Assembly: GCA_019116285.1 (NCBI GenBank)
Contig: DXBX01000089.1
Location: forward strand, 1-64,000
DNA length: 64,000 nt
Origin: Candidatus Bacteroides merdigallinarum
GTDB taxonomy: Bacteria > Bacteroidota > Bacteroidia > Bacteroidales > Bacteroidaceae
Direction of reading: 5' to 3'
Position numbers and translations under genes: made by a program. Shown here piece after piece: positions 37,946-48,100 of the stretch. The notes beneath the pieces are model-generated. The model was not told the DNA's origin. It saw nothing but the letters and a program-made list of their open reading frames with translations, and made no database searches. The stretch's first letter is position 1, and every line of letters begins with the position of its first letter.

Positions 37946-39871
37946 ATGAACTACGGATTCGTGAAAGTCGCGTCGGCCGTGCCTCGTGTGAAGGTGGCCG
38001 ACTGTGCGTTCAATGCTTCGCAGATTGAGAAGGATATCATCATTGCCGACGGCAAGGGGGTGGAAATCATTGTTTTCCCGGAGCTCTGCCTGACGGGCTA
38101 TACGTGTGGGGATCTGTTTGCCCACCATCTTTTGCTGGAGAGTGCGGAGATGGGGTTGATGCAGATTCTCAACAATACGCGTCAATTGGACATTGTCTCC
38201 ATCCTGGGGATGCCTGTGCCGATGAACGGGATGTTGCTGAATACGGCGGTGGTCATCCAGAAGGGGAAAGTGCTGGGCGTGGTGCCCAAGACCTATCTGC
38301 CCAACTACAAGGAGTTTTATGAGAAACGCTGGTTTACGTCGGCTGCCGAGGTGCGTGAGACGACGGTCCGGCTGTGTGGGCAGAATGTGCCGCTGAGCAG
38401 CCGCCTTTTGTTTGACACGACCGCGACAATCTTTGGCATTGAGCTTTGCGAGGATTTGTGGGCACCTGTGCCTCCCAGTTCGATGCTGGCCTTGCAGGGG
38501 GCGGAAATCATCTTCAATCTGTCGGCTGATAACGAGGGGGTGGGCAAGCATGCCTATCTGCGTTCGCTCATTGCCCAGCAGTCTGCGCGCTGCATTGCGG
38601 GCTATGTCTTCAGTTCGTGCGGCTTTGGCGAGTCCACTACGGACGTGGTGTTTGCGGGCAATGCCATGATTTACGAGAACGGTTCGTTGCTGGCGGCGAG
38701 CAAGCGCTTCTCCTTCGACGAGCAGGTGGTGATCAGCGAGATAGACGTGGAGCGCCTTCGCACGGAGCGGAGGGTCAATACCACGTTTGCTTCCTGTCGG
38801 GCGTGCATGACGCCGGATGTCTATACCCATATTGCCACGGAGTATGTCAATCCGCGTGATTTGCAGTTGACCCGCACGTTCAATCCGCATCCGTTCGTGC
38901 CTCAGGGTGCCGCGCTGGACGAGCGTTGCGAGGAGATTTTCTCCATCCAGGTATCGGGTCTGGCCCAGCGGCTGGTGCATACGCATGCCAAGTCGGCCGT
39001 GGTGGGCATATCGGGCGGACTGGACTCTACGTTGGCCCTGCTGGTGTGCGTGCAGACGTTCGACAAGCTGGGGCTGTCCCGCAAGGGCATCGTCGGGGTG
39101 ACCATGCCCGGATTCGGCACGACGGACCGCACGCATACCAATGCCGTAGACCTGATGGAATCCCTGGGCGTCACCGTGCGCGAGGTGAGCATCAAGGACG
39201 CTTGCCTGCAGCATTTCAAGGACATCGGCCACAATCCGGAGGTGCACGACGTGACGTACGAGAATTCCCAGGCTCGGGAGCGTACCCAGATCCTGATGGA
39301 CATTGCCAACCAGACGGGAGGCCTCGTGGTGGGCACGGGCGACCTGTCTGAGCTGGCTTTGGGCTGGGCCACGTATAATGGCGACCACATGTCCATGTAT
39401 GGTGTCAATGCCAGTGTGCCCAAGACGTTGGTGAAGCACCTGGTGAAGTGGGTGGCAGAGAATAGCGTGGACGAAGCCTCCCGCCGTACCTTGCTCGATA
39501 TCGTGGATACCCCCATTAGTCCCGAACTGATACCGGCCGACGAGAACGGAAACATCCGGCAGATTACGGAAGACCTGGTGGGTCCCTATGAGTTGCACGA
39601 CTTTTTCCTCTATTACTTCCTGCGAGGCGGGTTTGCACCTTCCAAGATTTATTTCCTGGCCGTCCGCACCTTCAAGGGGACGTATGACGAGGAGACCATC
39701 AAGAAATGGTTGCAGACCTTCTGCCGGCGCTTCTTCAACCAGCAGTTCAAGCGTTCCTGCCTGCCCGACGGACCGAAGGTGGGCAGCGTGTCGCTCAGTC
39801 CGCGTGGCGACTGGCGGATGCCCAGTGACGCTTCTTCGGATGTCTGGCTCAATGATGTAGCACCTCTTTAG
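37946..39871 (+). CDS. nadE: NAD(+) synthase, glutamine-hydrolysing
   Basis: N-terminal nitrilase-like domain (VFPELCLTGYTCGDLF), VVGISGGLDSTLALLV, GTGDLSELALGWATYNGDHMSMYGVNA. Confidence 0.96.
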   Translation: MNYGFVKVASAVPRVKVADCAFNASQIEKDIIIADGKGVEIIVFPELCLTGYTCGDLFAHHLLLESAEMGLMQILNNTRQLDIVSILGMPVPMNGMLLNTAVVIQKGKVLGVVPKTYLPNYKEFYEKRWFTSAAEVRETTVRLCGQNVPLSSRLLFDTTATIFGIELCEDLWAPVPPSSMLALQGAEIIFNLSADNEGVGKHAYLRSLIAQQSARCIAGYVFSSCGFGESTTDVVFAGNAMIYENGSLLAASKRFSFDEQVVISEIDVERLRTERRVNTTFASCRACMTPDVYTHIATEYVNPRDLQLTRTFNPHPFVPQGAALDERCEEIFSIQVSGLAQRLVHTHAKSAVVGISGGLDSTLALLVCVQTFDKLGLSRKGIVGVTMPGFGTTDRTHTNAVDLMESLGVTVREVSIKDACLQHFKDIGHNPEVHDVTYENSQARERTQILMDIANQTGGLVVGTGDLSELALGWATYNGDHMSMYGVNASVPKTLVKHLVKWVAENSVDEASRRTLLDIVDTPISPELIPADENGNIRQITEDLVGPYELHDFFLYYFLRGGFAPSKIYFLAVRTFKGTYDEETIKKWLQTFCRRFFNQQFKRSCLPDGPKVGSVSLSPRGDWRMPSDASSDVWLNDVAPL

Positions 39872-40634
39872 CTGCCCGGCGCCCGGCTTCTATGATTTCC
39901 TCGGCGTGGAAGAATTCCATCATGTCATAGTCTTCTCCGCACAGTTGGATGAGGAGGTCGGGCGGTGTCTGTGCCAGTTCGTAGCGGGTGATTTGCTGCA
40001 TCATCAGCCGGGAAGATTTCGTGGCCAGTTGGTAGGGAGTGAGTCGTTTCCGGCCCGGTTTTCCCGCAGGGGCGTTTACGTCTACGGCCACCAGCAGGTC
40101 GCCCGGTGTGCGGATGGCATGGTTCAGCGGCAGCGGGTTGAGGATGCCCCCGTCTACCAGCCGTTGTTCGCCCCGGCGGAAAGGGCGGAACAACAAGGGG
40201 ATGGAAATGGATGCCCGGATGGCATCGAACAGATTGCCGCGGTCGAACCGCACTTCTTGTTCGCTGATGAGGTCCGTAGCCAGGGCCACGTAGGGCAGGG
40301 GCAGGTCTTCGATATTCACATCGGGCAGGATTTCTTTCAGTTCGCGGATGAAGCGGTCGCCTTTGACGATGCCGTCGCTGCTCAGGCTGAGGTCGGCCAG
40401 TTGCCACATCTTGCGTTTGTTCCACGTGCGTAGCCAGTCCTTGCAGGCTTCCAGTCGGCCGGTGGCATACATGGCACCGACCATGGCTCCCATCGAGCTG
40501 CCGGCAATGGAGGTTATCTCGTAGCCTTGTGCCAGCAGTTCCTCGATGACGCCGATGTGGGCCATGCCCCGTGCCCCGCCCATGGAAAGGACGAGGGCGA
40601 CGCGTGGCCGGGGGGTAATAGAATGGTTCTCCAT
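39849..40634 (-). CDS. Patatin-like phospholipase family protein
   Basis: VALVLSMGGARGMAHIGVIEEL, IAGSSMGAMVGAMYATG (GxSxG), LVDGGILNPLP. Start at MENHSI. Confidence 0.9.
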   Translation of the reverse strand: MENHSITPRPRVALVLSMGGARGMAHIGVIEELLAQGYEITSIAGSSMGAMVGAMYATGRLEACKDWLRTWNKRKMWQLADLSLSSDGIVKGDRFIRELKEILPDVNIEDLPLPYVALATDLISEQEVRFDRGNLFDAIRASISIPLLFRPFRRGEQRLVDGGILNPLPLNHAIRTPGDLLVAVDVNAPAGKPGRKRLTPYQLATKSSRLMMQQITRYELAQTPPDLLIQLCGEDYDMMEFFHAEEIIEAGRRAAKEVLHH

Positions 40635-40720
40635 ATAGATTTTTGTTGGATTTGATATATTGACTGCCACAAATATAGGGATTTCTTCCGTTTGTCGGCT
40701 GTTTTGGATGTTAAACAAAG

Positions 40721-41302
40721 ATGAAAATACTGATACTGAATGCCAGTCCCCGTCCGGACGGGAATATCGCCCGGATGCTGGAGGCGATGAGGGAGGAGGC
40801 TGTCCGGGGTGGGGCGGAAGTCTGTCATGAAGTGGTGTCCCACCTCCATGTACATCCCTGCACGGGGTGTATGAAGTGTCGTTCTGCCCGGCAGTGTGTG
40901 CTTCCGGCGGACGATGCCCAGCGCATCCTGGCGTTGCTGTCCGAGGCGGATGTATTGATTGTCGGCTCTCCTTGTTATTGGGGCAATATGCCCGGCACGC
41001 TGAAGGTGCTTTTCGACCGGATGGTTTATGGCCTGACGGGAGAGAGCCCGCGCGGCTTGCCTCGTCCGCTGCACAAGGGAAAGCGGGCTGTCCTGGTGAC
41101 TACCTGCTCCACACCTTGGCCTTTCAACGTCTGGTTCCGTCAGTCGCGGGGTACGGTCCGTGCCTTGCGCGAGATCTTGAAGTGGAGCGGGTTCAAGATA
41201 GTGCGCTCCATCGAGCGGGGAGGCACAAAGACGCGTCCCCTGACGGAGCGGGACTTGGTGCGGTGCCGGCGGGCGGTGCGCGATAGTACTATCGTTGGCT
41301 GA
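40721..41302 (+). CDS. Flavodoxin-like NAD(P)H-dependent oxidoreductase / iron-sulfur flavoprotein
   Basis: MKILILNASPRPDGNIARMLEAM, HVHPCTGCMKCRS, ADVLIVGSPCYWGNMPGTLKVLFDR. Confidence 0.9.
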   Translation: MKILILNASPRPDGNIARMLEAMREEAVRGGAEVCHEVVSHLHVHPCTGCMKCRSARQCVLPADDAQRILALLSEADVLIVGSPCYWGNMPGTLKVLFDRMVYGLTGESPRGLPRPLHKGKRAVLVTTCSTPWPFNVWFRQSRGTVRALREILKWSGFKIVRSIERGGTKTRPLTERDLVRCRRAVRDSTIVG

Positions 41303-41368
41303 CGATAGCTCTATCGTTGCCCGACGAAAGCTCTATCGAGAGGTGATGATAGCTCTATCGCAAGAAGG
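41281..41368. repeat. Four exact 22-bp units with palindromic CGATAGctCTATCG core
   Basis: cgatagtactatcgttggctga / cgatagctctatcgttgcccga / cgaaagctctatcgagaggtga / tgatagctctatcgcaagaagg; first unit lies in the 3' end of the flavodoxin CDS, last overlaps the glycerate kinase 3' end. Confidence 0.95.
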
Positions 41369-42491
41369 CATTGGTCGTGGCGAATGCAGCCTGTGCCAGC
41401 TGCCGGCGGGAAAAGTCCGGACGGACAGCTGTCTCCAAGGGTGTGTCCGGCGGATTGATGCATTGCACGGCACGGAATCCGGCTTGGAGCAACGCTTCCT
41501 TGTCTTGTACTTGTCCGGCCAGCAGGATGACCGGGATGTCTTGTCGGCGGGCTTCCCGCAAGATGCCGGCAGGAACCTTGCCCATCAGGGTCTGGCGGTC
41601 GGCACGTCCTTCGCCTGTGATGACCAGGTCGGCATCGTGCAGGAGGGTGGGGAAATCCGCAGCGGCCAATACCAGTTCAATGCCGGGCTTTAGTTCAGCG
41701 TGGAGGAAAGCCGACAGCCCTCCGCCCATACCACCGGCCGCACCCGCTCCCGGCAAGGTGGAGATATCCGTACCGAGCTCCCGGCGAAGCACTTCCGAGA
41801 AATGGCGGAGTCCGGTATCCAGCTCCTGCACCATCTTAGGCGTAGCTCCCTTCTGCGGGGCAAAGACAAAGGCCGCCCCCTCCGGTCCGTACAGCGGGTT
41901 GCGGACATCGCAGGCGGCGGTGAAGACTGCCTCCCGGAGTTCCGTCGGTATGCAGGAAGTATCCACGCTCTCCACACGGGCCAGAGCTTGTCCGCCGAGT
42001 CCCACCTCTGTACCATTCCCGTCCAGGAAGCGGAAACCCAGTGCCTGAAGCATGCCCAGTCCGGCATCGTTCGTGGCGCTTCCCCCCAGTCCGATGAGGA
42101 AATGACGACAGCCCCGTTGCAAGGCGTCCGCTATCAGTTCCCCGGTGCCATAGGTGGTGGTCAGCAAGGGATTGCGCTGTTCTTCGGGCACCAAGGGCAG
42201 TCCGCTGATGCGGGCCATTTCGATGAAGGCTGTCCGTCCGTCGCCCGACAGGCCGTAGCAGGTGTCGCGCAATTCCATCAGCGGGCCGTGGGCACGGCAG
42301 TGAATGAGACTTCCGCCCGTGACACTGACCAAGGCTTCCAGCAGTCCCTCGCCCCCGTCGGCTACGGGTACCACCCGTACTTGGCAATCAGGACAAGCCT
42401 GTCGGACACCGCGGGCTGCGGCTTCGCCTGCCTCTTGCGAGGACAGACAACCTTTGAAGGAGTCCAGGGCTATGACGATTTTCGTTGGCAT
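41355..42491 (-). CDS. Glycerate kinase
   Basis: MPTKIVIALDSFKGCLSSQEAGEAAARGV, ADGGEGLLEAL, FLIGLGGSATNDAGLGMLQALGFRFLD. Confidence 0.94.
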   Translation of the reverse strand: MPTKIVIALDSFKGCLSSQEAGEAAARGVRQACPDCQVRVVPVADGGEGLLEALVSVTGGSLIHCRAHGPLMELRDTCYGLSGDGRTAFIEMARISGLPLVPEEQRNPLLTTTYGTGELIADALQRGCRHFLIGLGGSATNDAGLGMLQALGFRFLDGNGTEVGLGGQALARVESVDTSCIPTELREAVFTAACDVRNPLYGPEGAAFVFAPQKGATPKMVQELDTGLRHFSEVLRRELGTDISTLPGAGAAGGMGGGLSAFLHAELKPGIELVLAAADFPTLLHDADLVITGEGRADRQTLMGKVPAGILREARRQDIPVILLAGQVQDKEALLQAGFRAVQCINPPDTPLETAVRPDFSRRQLAQAAFATTNAFLR

Positions 42492-42515
42492 GGTTGAAAC
42501 TTGGAGATAAAAGAA

Positions 42516-42553
42516 AGCGCGGATTACACAGATAAGTCCGTGCAATTCGCGCT
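42516..42553 (-). terminator. Terminator downstream of pgi
   Basis: Minus strand AGCGCGAATTGCAC...GTGTAATCCGCGCT followed by TTCTTTTAT. Confidence 0.55.
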
Positions 42554-42576
42554 CCTGGTGAATTCGGTTTTAGTTT

Positions 42577-43914
42577 TTACAGTCTGGCTTGGATGGCCTT
42601 GGACTCTTCTTCATAGCCCGGCTTGTTCAGCAGAGCGAACATATTCTTCTTATAAGCTTCTACGCCCGGCTGGTTGAAGGGGTTCACACCCAGGATGTAG
42701 CCGCTGATGCCGCACGCCTTCTCGAAGAAGTAGAGCAGGCCGCCGATGCTTTCCTCGTTCAGGGCGGGGATGGTGAGGCGCAGGTTGGGCACGCCGCCGT
42801 CCACGTGAGCCAGCTGAGTGCCCAGTTCGGCCATCTTGTTCACCTCGTCCACGTGCTTGCCGGCCAGGAAGTTCAGGCCATCCAGGTTCTCCTCGTCGCT
42901 GGGCACTTGCAGGCTGTGGTTGGTCTTCTCTACGGAGATGACTGTCTCGTAGATGGTGCGCTCGCCTTCCTGGATCCATTGGCCCATGCTGTGCAGGTCG
43001 GTGGTGAAGTCCACGGATGCGGGGAAGATGCCTTTGTTTTCCTTACCCTCGGACTCGCCATAGAGTTGCTTCCACCATTCGCTGACATAGTGCAGTTTCG
43101 GGTTGAAGTTCACGAGGATTTCAATCTTCTTGCCGTTCTTGTACAGCTCGTTGCGCGTGGCGGCATAGAGGGCGGCGGGGTTCTCGGCGAAGGGCACGTC
43201 CTTGCCGCAAGCCTTCTCCATGGCTACGGCGCCGGCCACCAGCTTCTCGATGTCGAATCCGGCAATGGCAATGGGCAACAGGCCTACCGGGGTCAGCACG
43301 GAGAAGCGGCCGCCTACGTTGTCGGGGATGATGAACGACTTGTAGCCTTCCTTGTCGGCCGTGGTGCGGGCAGCGCCCTTCTTGGCGTCCGTGATGGCCA
43401 CGATGACTTTCTTGGCCATTTCCTTGCCGCGCTGCTCTTCGCACTGCTTCTTCAGGAGGCGGAAGGCCAGGGCAGTCTCGGTAGTCGTGCCGGACTTGGA
43501 TATGTTGATGACGCCGAACTTCTTTCCTTTCAGGTATTCGGTCAGCTCGTACAGGTAGTCTTCGCCGATGTTGTGTCCGGCAAAGAGGATGACGGGACCG
43601 TCCTTCTTCTCTTGCAGCCAGGCGAAGCTGTTGGACAAGGCCTCGATGACGGCGCGTGCGCCCAGGTAGCTGCCGCCGATGCCGGCAACGACTACGACGT
43701 CACAATTCTCGCGCAAGGTCTGTGCGGTGGCCTTCAGGTCATTCAAGTGCTCCTGCGTGATGGAGGAGGGGAGGTGCAGCCAGCCCAGGAAGTCGTTGCC
43801 CAGGCCCGTGCCGTTTTCCAGCATCTCTTGTGCGTCCTGTACCTGCTTTTCGTAAGCGTACACATTCTCCTTGGAAATGAATCCGAGGGTCTTCTCGATG
43901 TTCAAAGTAATCAT
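42577..43914 (-). CDS. pgi: Glucose-6-phosphate isomerase
   Basis: [58 protein letters not shown]. Confidence 0.97.
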   Translation of the reverse strand: MITLNIEKTLGFISKENVYAYEKQVQDAQEMLENGTGLGNDFLGWLHLPSSITQEHLNDLKATAQTLRENCDVVVVAGIGGSYLGARAVIEALSNSFAWLQEKKDGPVILFAGHNIGEDYLYELTEYLKGKKFGVINISKSGTTTETALAFRLLKKQCEEQRGKEMAKKVIVAITDAKKGAARTTADKEGYKSFIIPDNVGGRFSVLTPVGLLPIAIAGFDIEKLVAGAVAMEKACGKDVPFAENPAALYAATRNELYKNGKKIEILVNFNPKLHYVSEWWKQLYGESEGKENKGIFPASVDFTTDLHSMGQWIQEGERTIYETVISVEKTNHSLQVPSDEENLDGLNFLAGKHVDEVNKMAELGTQLAHVDGGVPNLRLTIPALNEESIGGLLYFFEKACGISGYILGVNPFNQPGVEAYKKNMFALLNKPGYEEESKAIQARL

Positions 43915-44089
43915 GTTCGTTCCAATTTTGGGCTTGCCTTATTCCTCATCCACCGGACAAGGAACGGTAAGCGGTTATTAAATTCTTATTCTCAGACTTT
44001 TTTAGGTGGGGCAAATATACACCTTTTTTATAGGAATAAAGAATAATGCGGATGAAAAAAATAGAATGCCTGCGTTTCTTTGCGTTTTC

Positions 44090-44584
44090 TTAGGGGTTGT
44101 ATGAAAATGCCACCGCCTTTTGTGCCCGGAGCGAGGCCGGTACGTCTATCAGGCGTTGGTTGCTGCTGCCCCGGAAGTACAGGCTCTCGTCGCGCAGCTC
44201 CTGACGGAAGCGTCCGTCCACCAATACGTCGATGTATTGCAACAGCTTCCGTTGGCGCGGGTTGGACAACAACCGCTCGAATGTATAGCCGGTGTAGCAC
44301 CAGATGTTCTTCCCGCTTTTCTCCTTGATGGCCTGCGCCAGCTCGGCAAAGCCTTCGGGCTGGAACATGGGGTCGCCTCCGCTGAAGGTGACGTCGGCAA
44401 AGGGGTCTTCCAATACCTTGTCCAGGATCTCTTCCGTGCTCATCGGATGTCCGTGTTGTATGTTCCAGGATTCGGGGTTATGGCAACCGGGACAGGCATT
44501 CGGGCATCCGGCGGCATAGATAGCCGTGCGGAAACCCGGTCCGTCCACAGTGGTATCTTCCAGTATGTTCAGGATAGACAGCAT
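44090..44584 (-). CDS. nrdG: Anaerobic ribonucleoside-triphosphate reductase activating protein
   Basis: DGPGFRTAIYAAGCPNACPGCHNPESWN radical-SAM motif; follows nrdD. Confidence 0.96.
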   Translation of the reverse strand: MLSILNILEDTTVDGPGFRTAIYAAGCPNACPGCHNPESWNIQHGHPMSTEEILDKVLEDPFADVTFSGGDPMFQPEGFAELAQAIKEKSGKNIWCYTGYTFERLLSNPRQRKLLQYIDVLVDGRFRQELRDESLYFRGSSNQRLIDVPASLRAQKAVAFSYNP

Positions 44585-44593
44585 GGCGAGAGG

Positions 44594-46801
44594 TTATTGG
44601 TGAGTGGTACGGTCATTCAGTTCGGCCAGCTTCGCCTTGTTCCAGCGGTCGGTGGTGCCCACCAGATAGCCGGTGATGCGTTGCAGGCGGTCGATGTGCG
44701 TGCTGCCGCACTTGGGGCAGGCCTCCAGGTCGGGCGTGGAGTTCTCGTAGCCGCAGTCCATGCAGCGGTTGCGGTTGTGGTTCACCGAGCCGTAGCCCAT
44801 GTTGTAATGGTCCATCATGTCCACGATGCGCATGATGGCTTCGGGATTGTGCGTGGCGTCGCCGTCCATCTCCACGTAGAAGATGTGTCCGCCGCGGGTC
44901 AGGTCGTGATAGGGAGCCTCCACCTCGGCCTTGTGGCGGGCGCTGCACTTGTAGTACACCGGCACGTGGTTGGAGTTGGTGTAGTATTCGCGGTCCGTGA
45001 TGCCGGGCAGCAGGCCGAAGTCCTTGCGGTCGATGCGGGTGAACTTGCCGGACAAGCCTTCGGCAGGCGTGGCCAGTACGCTGTAGTTGTGTTGGTACTG
45101 TTCGGAGAAGTCGTTGGCACGGTCGCGCATGTAGGTCACGATGCGCAGCCCCAGGGCCTGTGCCTCTTCCGATTCGCCGTGGTGCTTCCCCGTGAGGGCC
45201 ACCAGACATTCCGCCAGTCCGATGAACCCGATGCCCAGCGTGCCCTGGTTGATGACGGAGGCGATGGTGTCGTTGGGCTTCAGCTTCTCGCAACCTATCC
45301 ACAGGGCCGACATCAGCAGGGGGAACTGCTTGGCGAAGGCCGTCTTCTGGAACTCCAGCCGCTCGTGCAGTTGGCGGGCGGTCACCTCCAGCATGTGGTC
45401 CAGCTTGGCGAAGAAGGCCGCGATGCGTTCCTCGGGCGAGGCGATGCCCCTGCACTCGATGGCCAGGCGCACGATGTTGATGGAGGAGAAGGACAGATTG
45501 CCGCGCCCGACGGAGGTCTTGGGCCCGAAGCGGTTCTCGAAGACGCGCGTGCGGCAGCCCATGGTGGCCACCTCGTGCAGGTAGCGTTTCGGGTCGTCGG
45601 CCTGCCACGCCTCGCTCTGGTTGAAGGTGGCGTCCAGGTTCAGGAAGTTGGGGAAGAAGCGGCGTGCCGTCACCTTGCAGGCCAGGCGGTAGAGGTCATA
45701 GTTGCGGTCGGTGGGCAGGTAGCTGACGCCGCGTTTCTTCTTCCAGATCTGGATGGGGAAGATGGCGGTCTCGCCGTTGCCCACGCCCTGGTAGGTGCTG
45801 TTCAGCAGTTCGCGGATGATGCAGCGTCCCTCGGCCGAGGTGTCCGTGCCGTAGTTGATGGAGCTGAACACCACCTGGTTGCCTCCGCGCGAATGGATGG
45901 TATTCATATTGTGGATGAACGCCTCCATGGCCTGATGCACGCGGGCCACCGTCTGATTGACGGCGTGCTGCACCAGCCGTGCCTCGCCCTCCAGGCCGTC
46001 CAGCGGGCGGGTGAGGTAGTCGTCCAGCGGATAATTATAAAGATGTGAGTAGTCCGCTCCGTTCAGCCGCTCCAGGGTCTCCACCTCTTCGATGAAGCTG
46101 TAGCGCACGTAGGGGGCCAGGTAGAAGTCGAAGGCCGGGATGGCCTGTCCGCCGTGCATTTCGTTCTGGGCGGTCTCCAGCGAGATGCAGCCTAGGATGC
46201 TGGCAGTCTCTATGCGCTTGGCGGGACGTGACTCGCCGTGCCCGGCAGAGAAGCCGTTCGTCAGGATGTGGTCCAGCGGATGCTGCACGCACGTCAGGCT
46301 CTTGGTGGGGTAATAGTCCTTGTCGTGGATGTGCAGGTAGTTGCCCTGCACGGCCTGGAGGCTCTCCTCGCTCAGCAGATAGTCGTCGACGAAAGGTTTC
46401 GTGGTCTCGCTGGCAAACTTCATCATCATGCCGGCGGGCGTGTCCGCGTTCATGTTGGCGTTCTCGCGCGTGATGTCGTTGGACTTGATGTTGATGATTT
46501 CCAGGAAGATGTCGCGTGTCTTGGCCTTGCGGGCAATGCTGCGCTGGTTGCGGTAGGCGATGTACTTCTGTGCCACGTCCTTGCGGCTGCTTTTCATCAG
46601 TTCCACTTCCACCATGTCCTGGATTTCCTCCACGGTCATTTGTGCGGCACCCCGGAAGGAGATACGGTCGGTGATCTGGCGGATGAGTTGCATGTCTTCG
46701 CCCTTGTCGGTATGAAGCATGGCCTTGCGGATGGCGGTGGCTATCTTTTCTTCGTTGAAACCGACGATGCGTCCGTCCCGTTTGATAACTGTCTGTATCA
46801 T
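44594..46801 (-). CDS. nrdD: Anaerobic ribonucleoside-triphosphate reductase
   Basis: N-terminal ATP-cone (VIKRDGRIVGFNEEKIATAIRKAM), C-terminal CMDCGYENSTPDLEACPKCGS and RITGYLVGTTDRWNKAKLAEL. Confidence 0.97.
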   Translation of the reverse strand: MIQTVIKRDGRIVGFNEEKIATAIRKAMLHTDKGEDMQLIRQITDRISFRGAAQMTVEEIQDMVEVELMKSSRKDVAQKYIAYRNQRSIARKAKTRDIFLEIINIKSNDITRENANMNADTPAGMMMKFASETTKPFVDDYLLSEESLQAVQGNYLHIHDKDYYPTKSLTCVQHPLDHILTNGFSAGHGESRPAKRIETASILGCISLETAQNEMHGGQAIPAFDFYLAPYVRYSFIEEVETLERLNGADYSHLYNYPLDDYLTRPLDGLEGEARLVQHAVNQTVARVHQAMEAFIHNMNTIHSRGGNQVVFSSINYGTDTSAEGRCIIRELLNSTYQGVGNGETAIFPIQIWKKKRGVSYLPTDRNYDLYRLACKVTARRFFPNFLNLDATFNQSEAWQADDPKRYLHEVATMGCRTRVFENRFGPKTSVGRGNLSFSSINIVRLAIECRGIASPEERIAAFFAKLDHMLEVTARQLHERLEFQKTAFAKQFPLLMSALWIGCEKLKPNDTIASVINQGTLGIGFIGLAECLVALTGKHHGESEEAQALGLRIVTYMRDRANDFSEQYQHNYSVLATPAEGLSGKFTRIDRKDFGLLPGITDREYYTNSNHVPVYYKCSARHKAEVEAPYHDLTRGGHIFYVEMDGDATHNPEAIMRIVDMMDHYNMGYGSVNHNRNRCMDCGYENSTPDLEACPKCGSTHIDRLQRITGYLVGTTDRWNKAKLAELNDRTTHQ

Positions 46802-47028
46802 AATACTAAGCTGTTTTTTGAGGTCCTAATGTTGTGGTTTTTAGACAGCGCAAAGGTACGGAAAGTAATCGTAAGTTTTCTGTTTCGGGAAACTTTTGTG
46901 TGGTTAAAATCTGTTTATCGGCTGATAATCAGTAGTGTGTATTTGTGTTTTGGAAAACTTTGGAGGAATGGCGGTCGTCTTGTTTGGCTTAGATGCAGGT
47001 TGCAGGTCGTGGCCTACGGACAAAAGTA

Positions 47029-47049
47029 AAGGCGGGGATGTCCCGCCTT
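47029..47049 (-). terminator. Terminator downstream of gpsA
   Basis: Minus strand AAGGCGGGACATCCCCGCCTT followed by TACTTTTG. Confidence 0.65.
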
Positions 47050-47104
47050 CCTGTTTGGGTATGCAAAAGAAACTGTGGTACTGTGGTTGTGGTCGTTGGG
47101 CACG

Positions 47105-48100
47105 TCAGCGGAACGAGTCCGTCAGCAGCTTGATTTCGATGCTGGGCGAGATGCGTTCGTAGAGGATGTTGTACACCGCGTCGACGATGGGCATGTTCAC
47201 GTGATAGTGCTTGTTGATTTCCTTGATGCACTTGGTGCCGTAGTAGCCCTCGGCAATCATCTCCATCTCTATCTGCGCGCTCTTCACCGAATAGCCCTTG
47301 CCAATCATTGTGCCGAACGTGCGGTTGCGGCTGAAGTTGCTGTAGCCCGTCACCAGCAGGTCGCCCAGGTAGGCCGAGTCGTAGACGTTGCGCTCCAGCG
47401 GATGGACGGTCGTGAGGAAACGGTGCATCTCCTGCACGGCATTGGACATCAGCACCGCCTGGAAGTTGTCGCCATACTTCAACCCGTTGCAGATGCCGGC
47501 GGCGATGGCATACACATTCTTCAGCACCGAGCCATATTCAATGCCCACCACGTCGTTGCTCACCGAGGTCTTGATGTACGAGCTGGCGAAGCGTTCGGCG
47601 ATGACCTTGGCCTTGGTCGTGTCCGGACAGGCAAGCGTGAGGTAGGACAACCGCTCCAGCGCCACCTCCTCCGCATGGCAGGGACCGGCGATGACGGCGA
47701 TGTTCTCCGGCGGCACGTTGTATTCCTCCGTGAAGTACTCCGACACGATGAGGTTCTCGTCGGGGACGATACCCTTGATGGCCGAGATGATGAACTTGTC
47801 CTTGATCTTCGTCTTCAGCTTCTTCAGGTGCGACTTCAGGTAGGGGGACGGCGTGACGAATATCAGCGTGTCCGATTCCTTCACGATGTCGTTGATGTTG
47901 GAGCTGAAGTGGATGCGGCGGACGTCAAACTTCACGCTGGTCAGGTACGCAGGGTTGTGCCCCAGACGCTTGAAGTCGGCGATGCGGTCGTCGCGGCGCA
48001 TATACCAGTTGATGCTCTCCGTCCTGGAGAGGACAATCTTGGCGATGGCCGTTGCCCAACTGCCTCCACCCATCACGGCTATCTTTCCCGGGAGTTTCAT
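47105..48100 (-). CDS. gpsA: Glycerol-3-phosphate dehydrogenase [NAD(P)+]
   Basis: [35 protein letters not shown]-type core and GLGDLLVT-like [11 protein letters not shown]. Confidence 0.95.
   Translation of the reverse strand: MKLPGKIAVMGGGSWATAIAKIVLSRTESINWYMRRDDRIADFKRLGHNPAYLTSVKFDVRRIHFSSNINDIVKESDTLIFVTPSPYLKSHLKKLKTKIKDKFIISAIKGIVPDENLIVSEYFTEEYNVPPENIAVIAGPCHAEEVALERLSYLTLACPDTTKAKVIAERFASSYIKTSVSNDVVGIEYGSVLKNVYAIAAGICNGLKYGDNFQAVLMSNAVQEMHRFLTTVHPLERNVYDSAYLGDLLVTGYSNFSRNRTFGTMIGKGYSVKSAQIEMEMIAEGYYGTKCIKEINKHYHVNMPIVDAVYNILYERISPSIEIKLLTDSFR

Noticed and set aside
37934-39598. 554-aa minus-strand ORF opposite nadE
   Set aside because: Antisense to NAD synthase with intact motifs; His/Arg/Gln-rich translation typical of shadow frames.
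44120-46048. 642-aa plus-strand ORF opposite nrdG/nrdD
   Set aside because: Overlaps two well-supported genes; Val/Gly/Ala-rich low-information translation typical of antisense frames.
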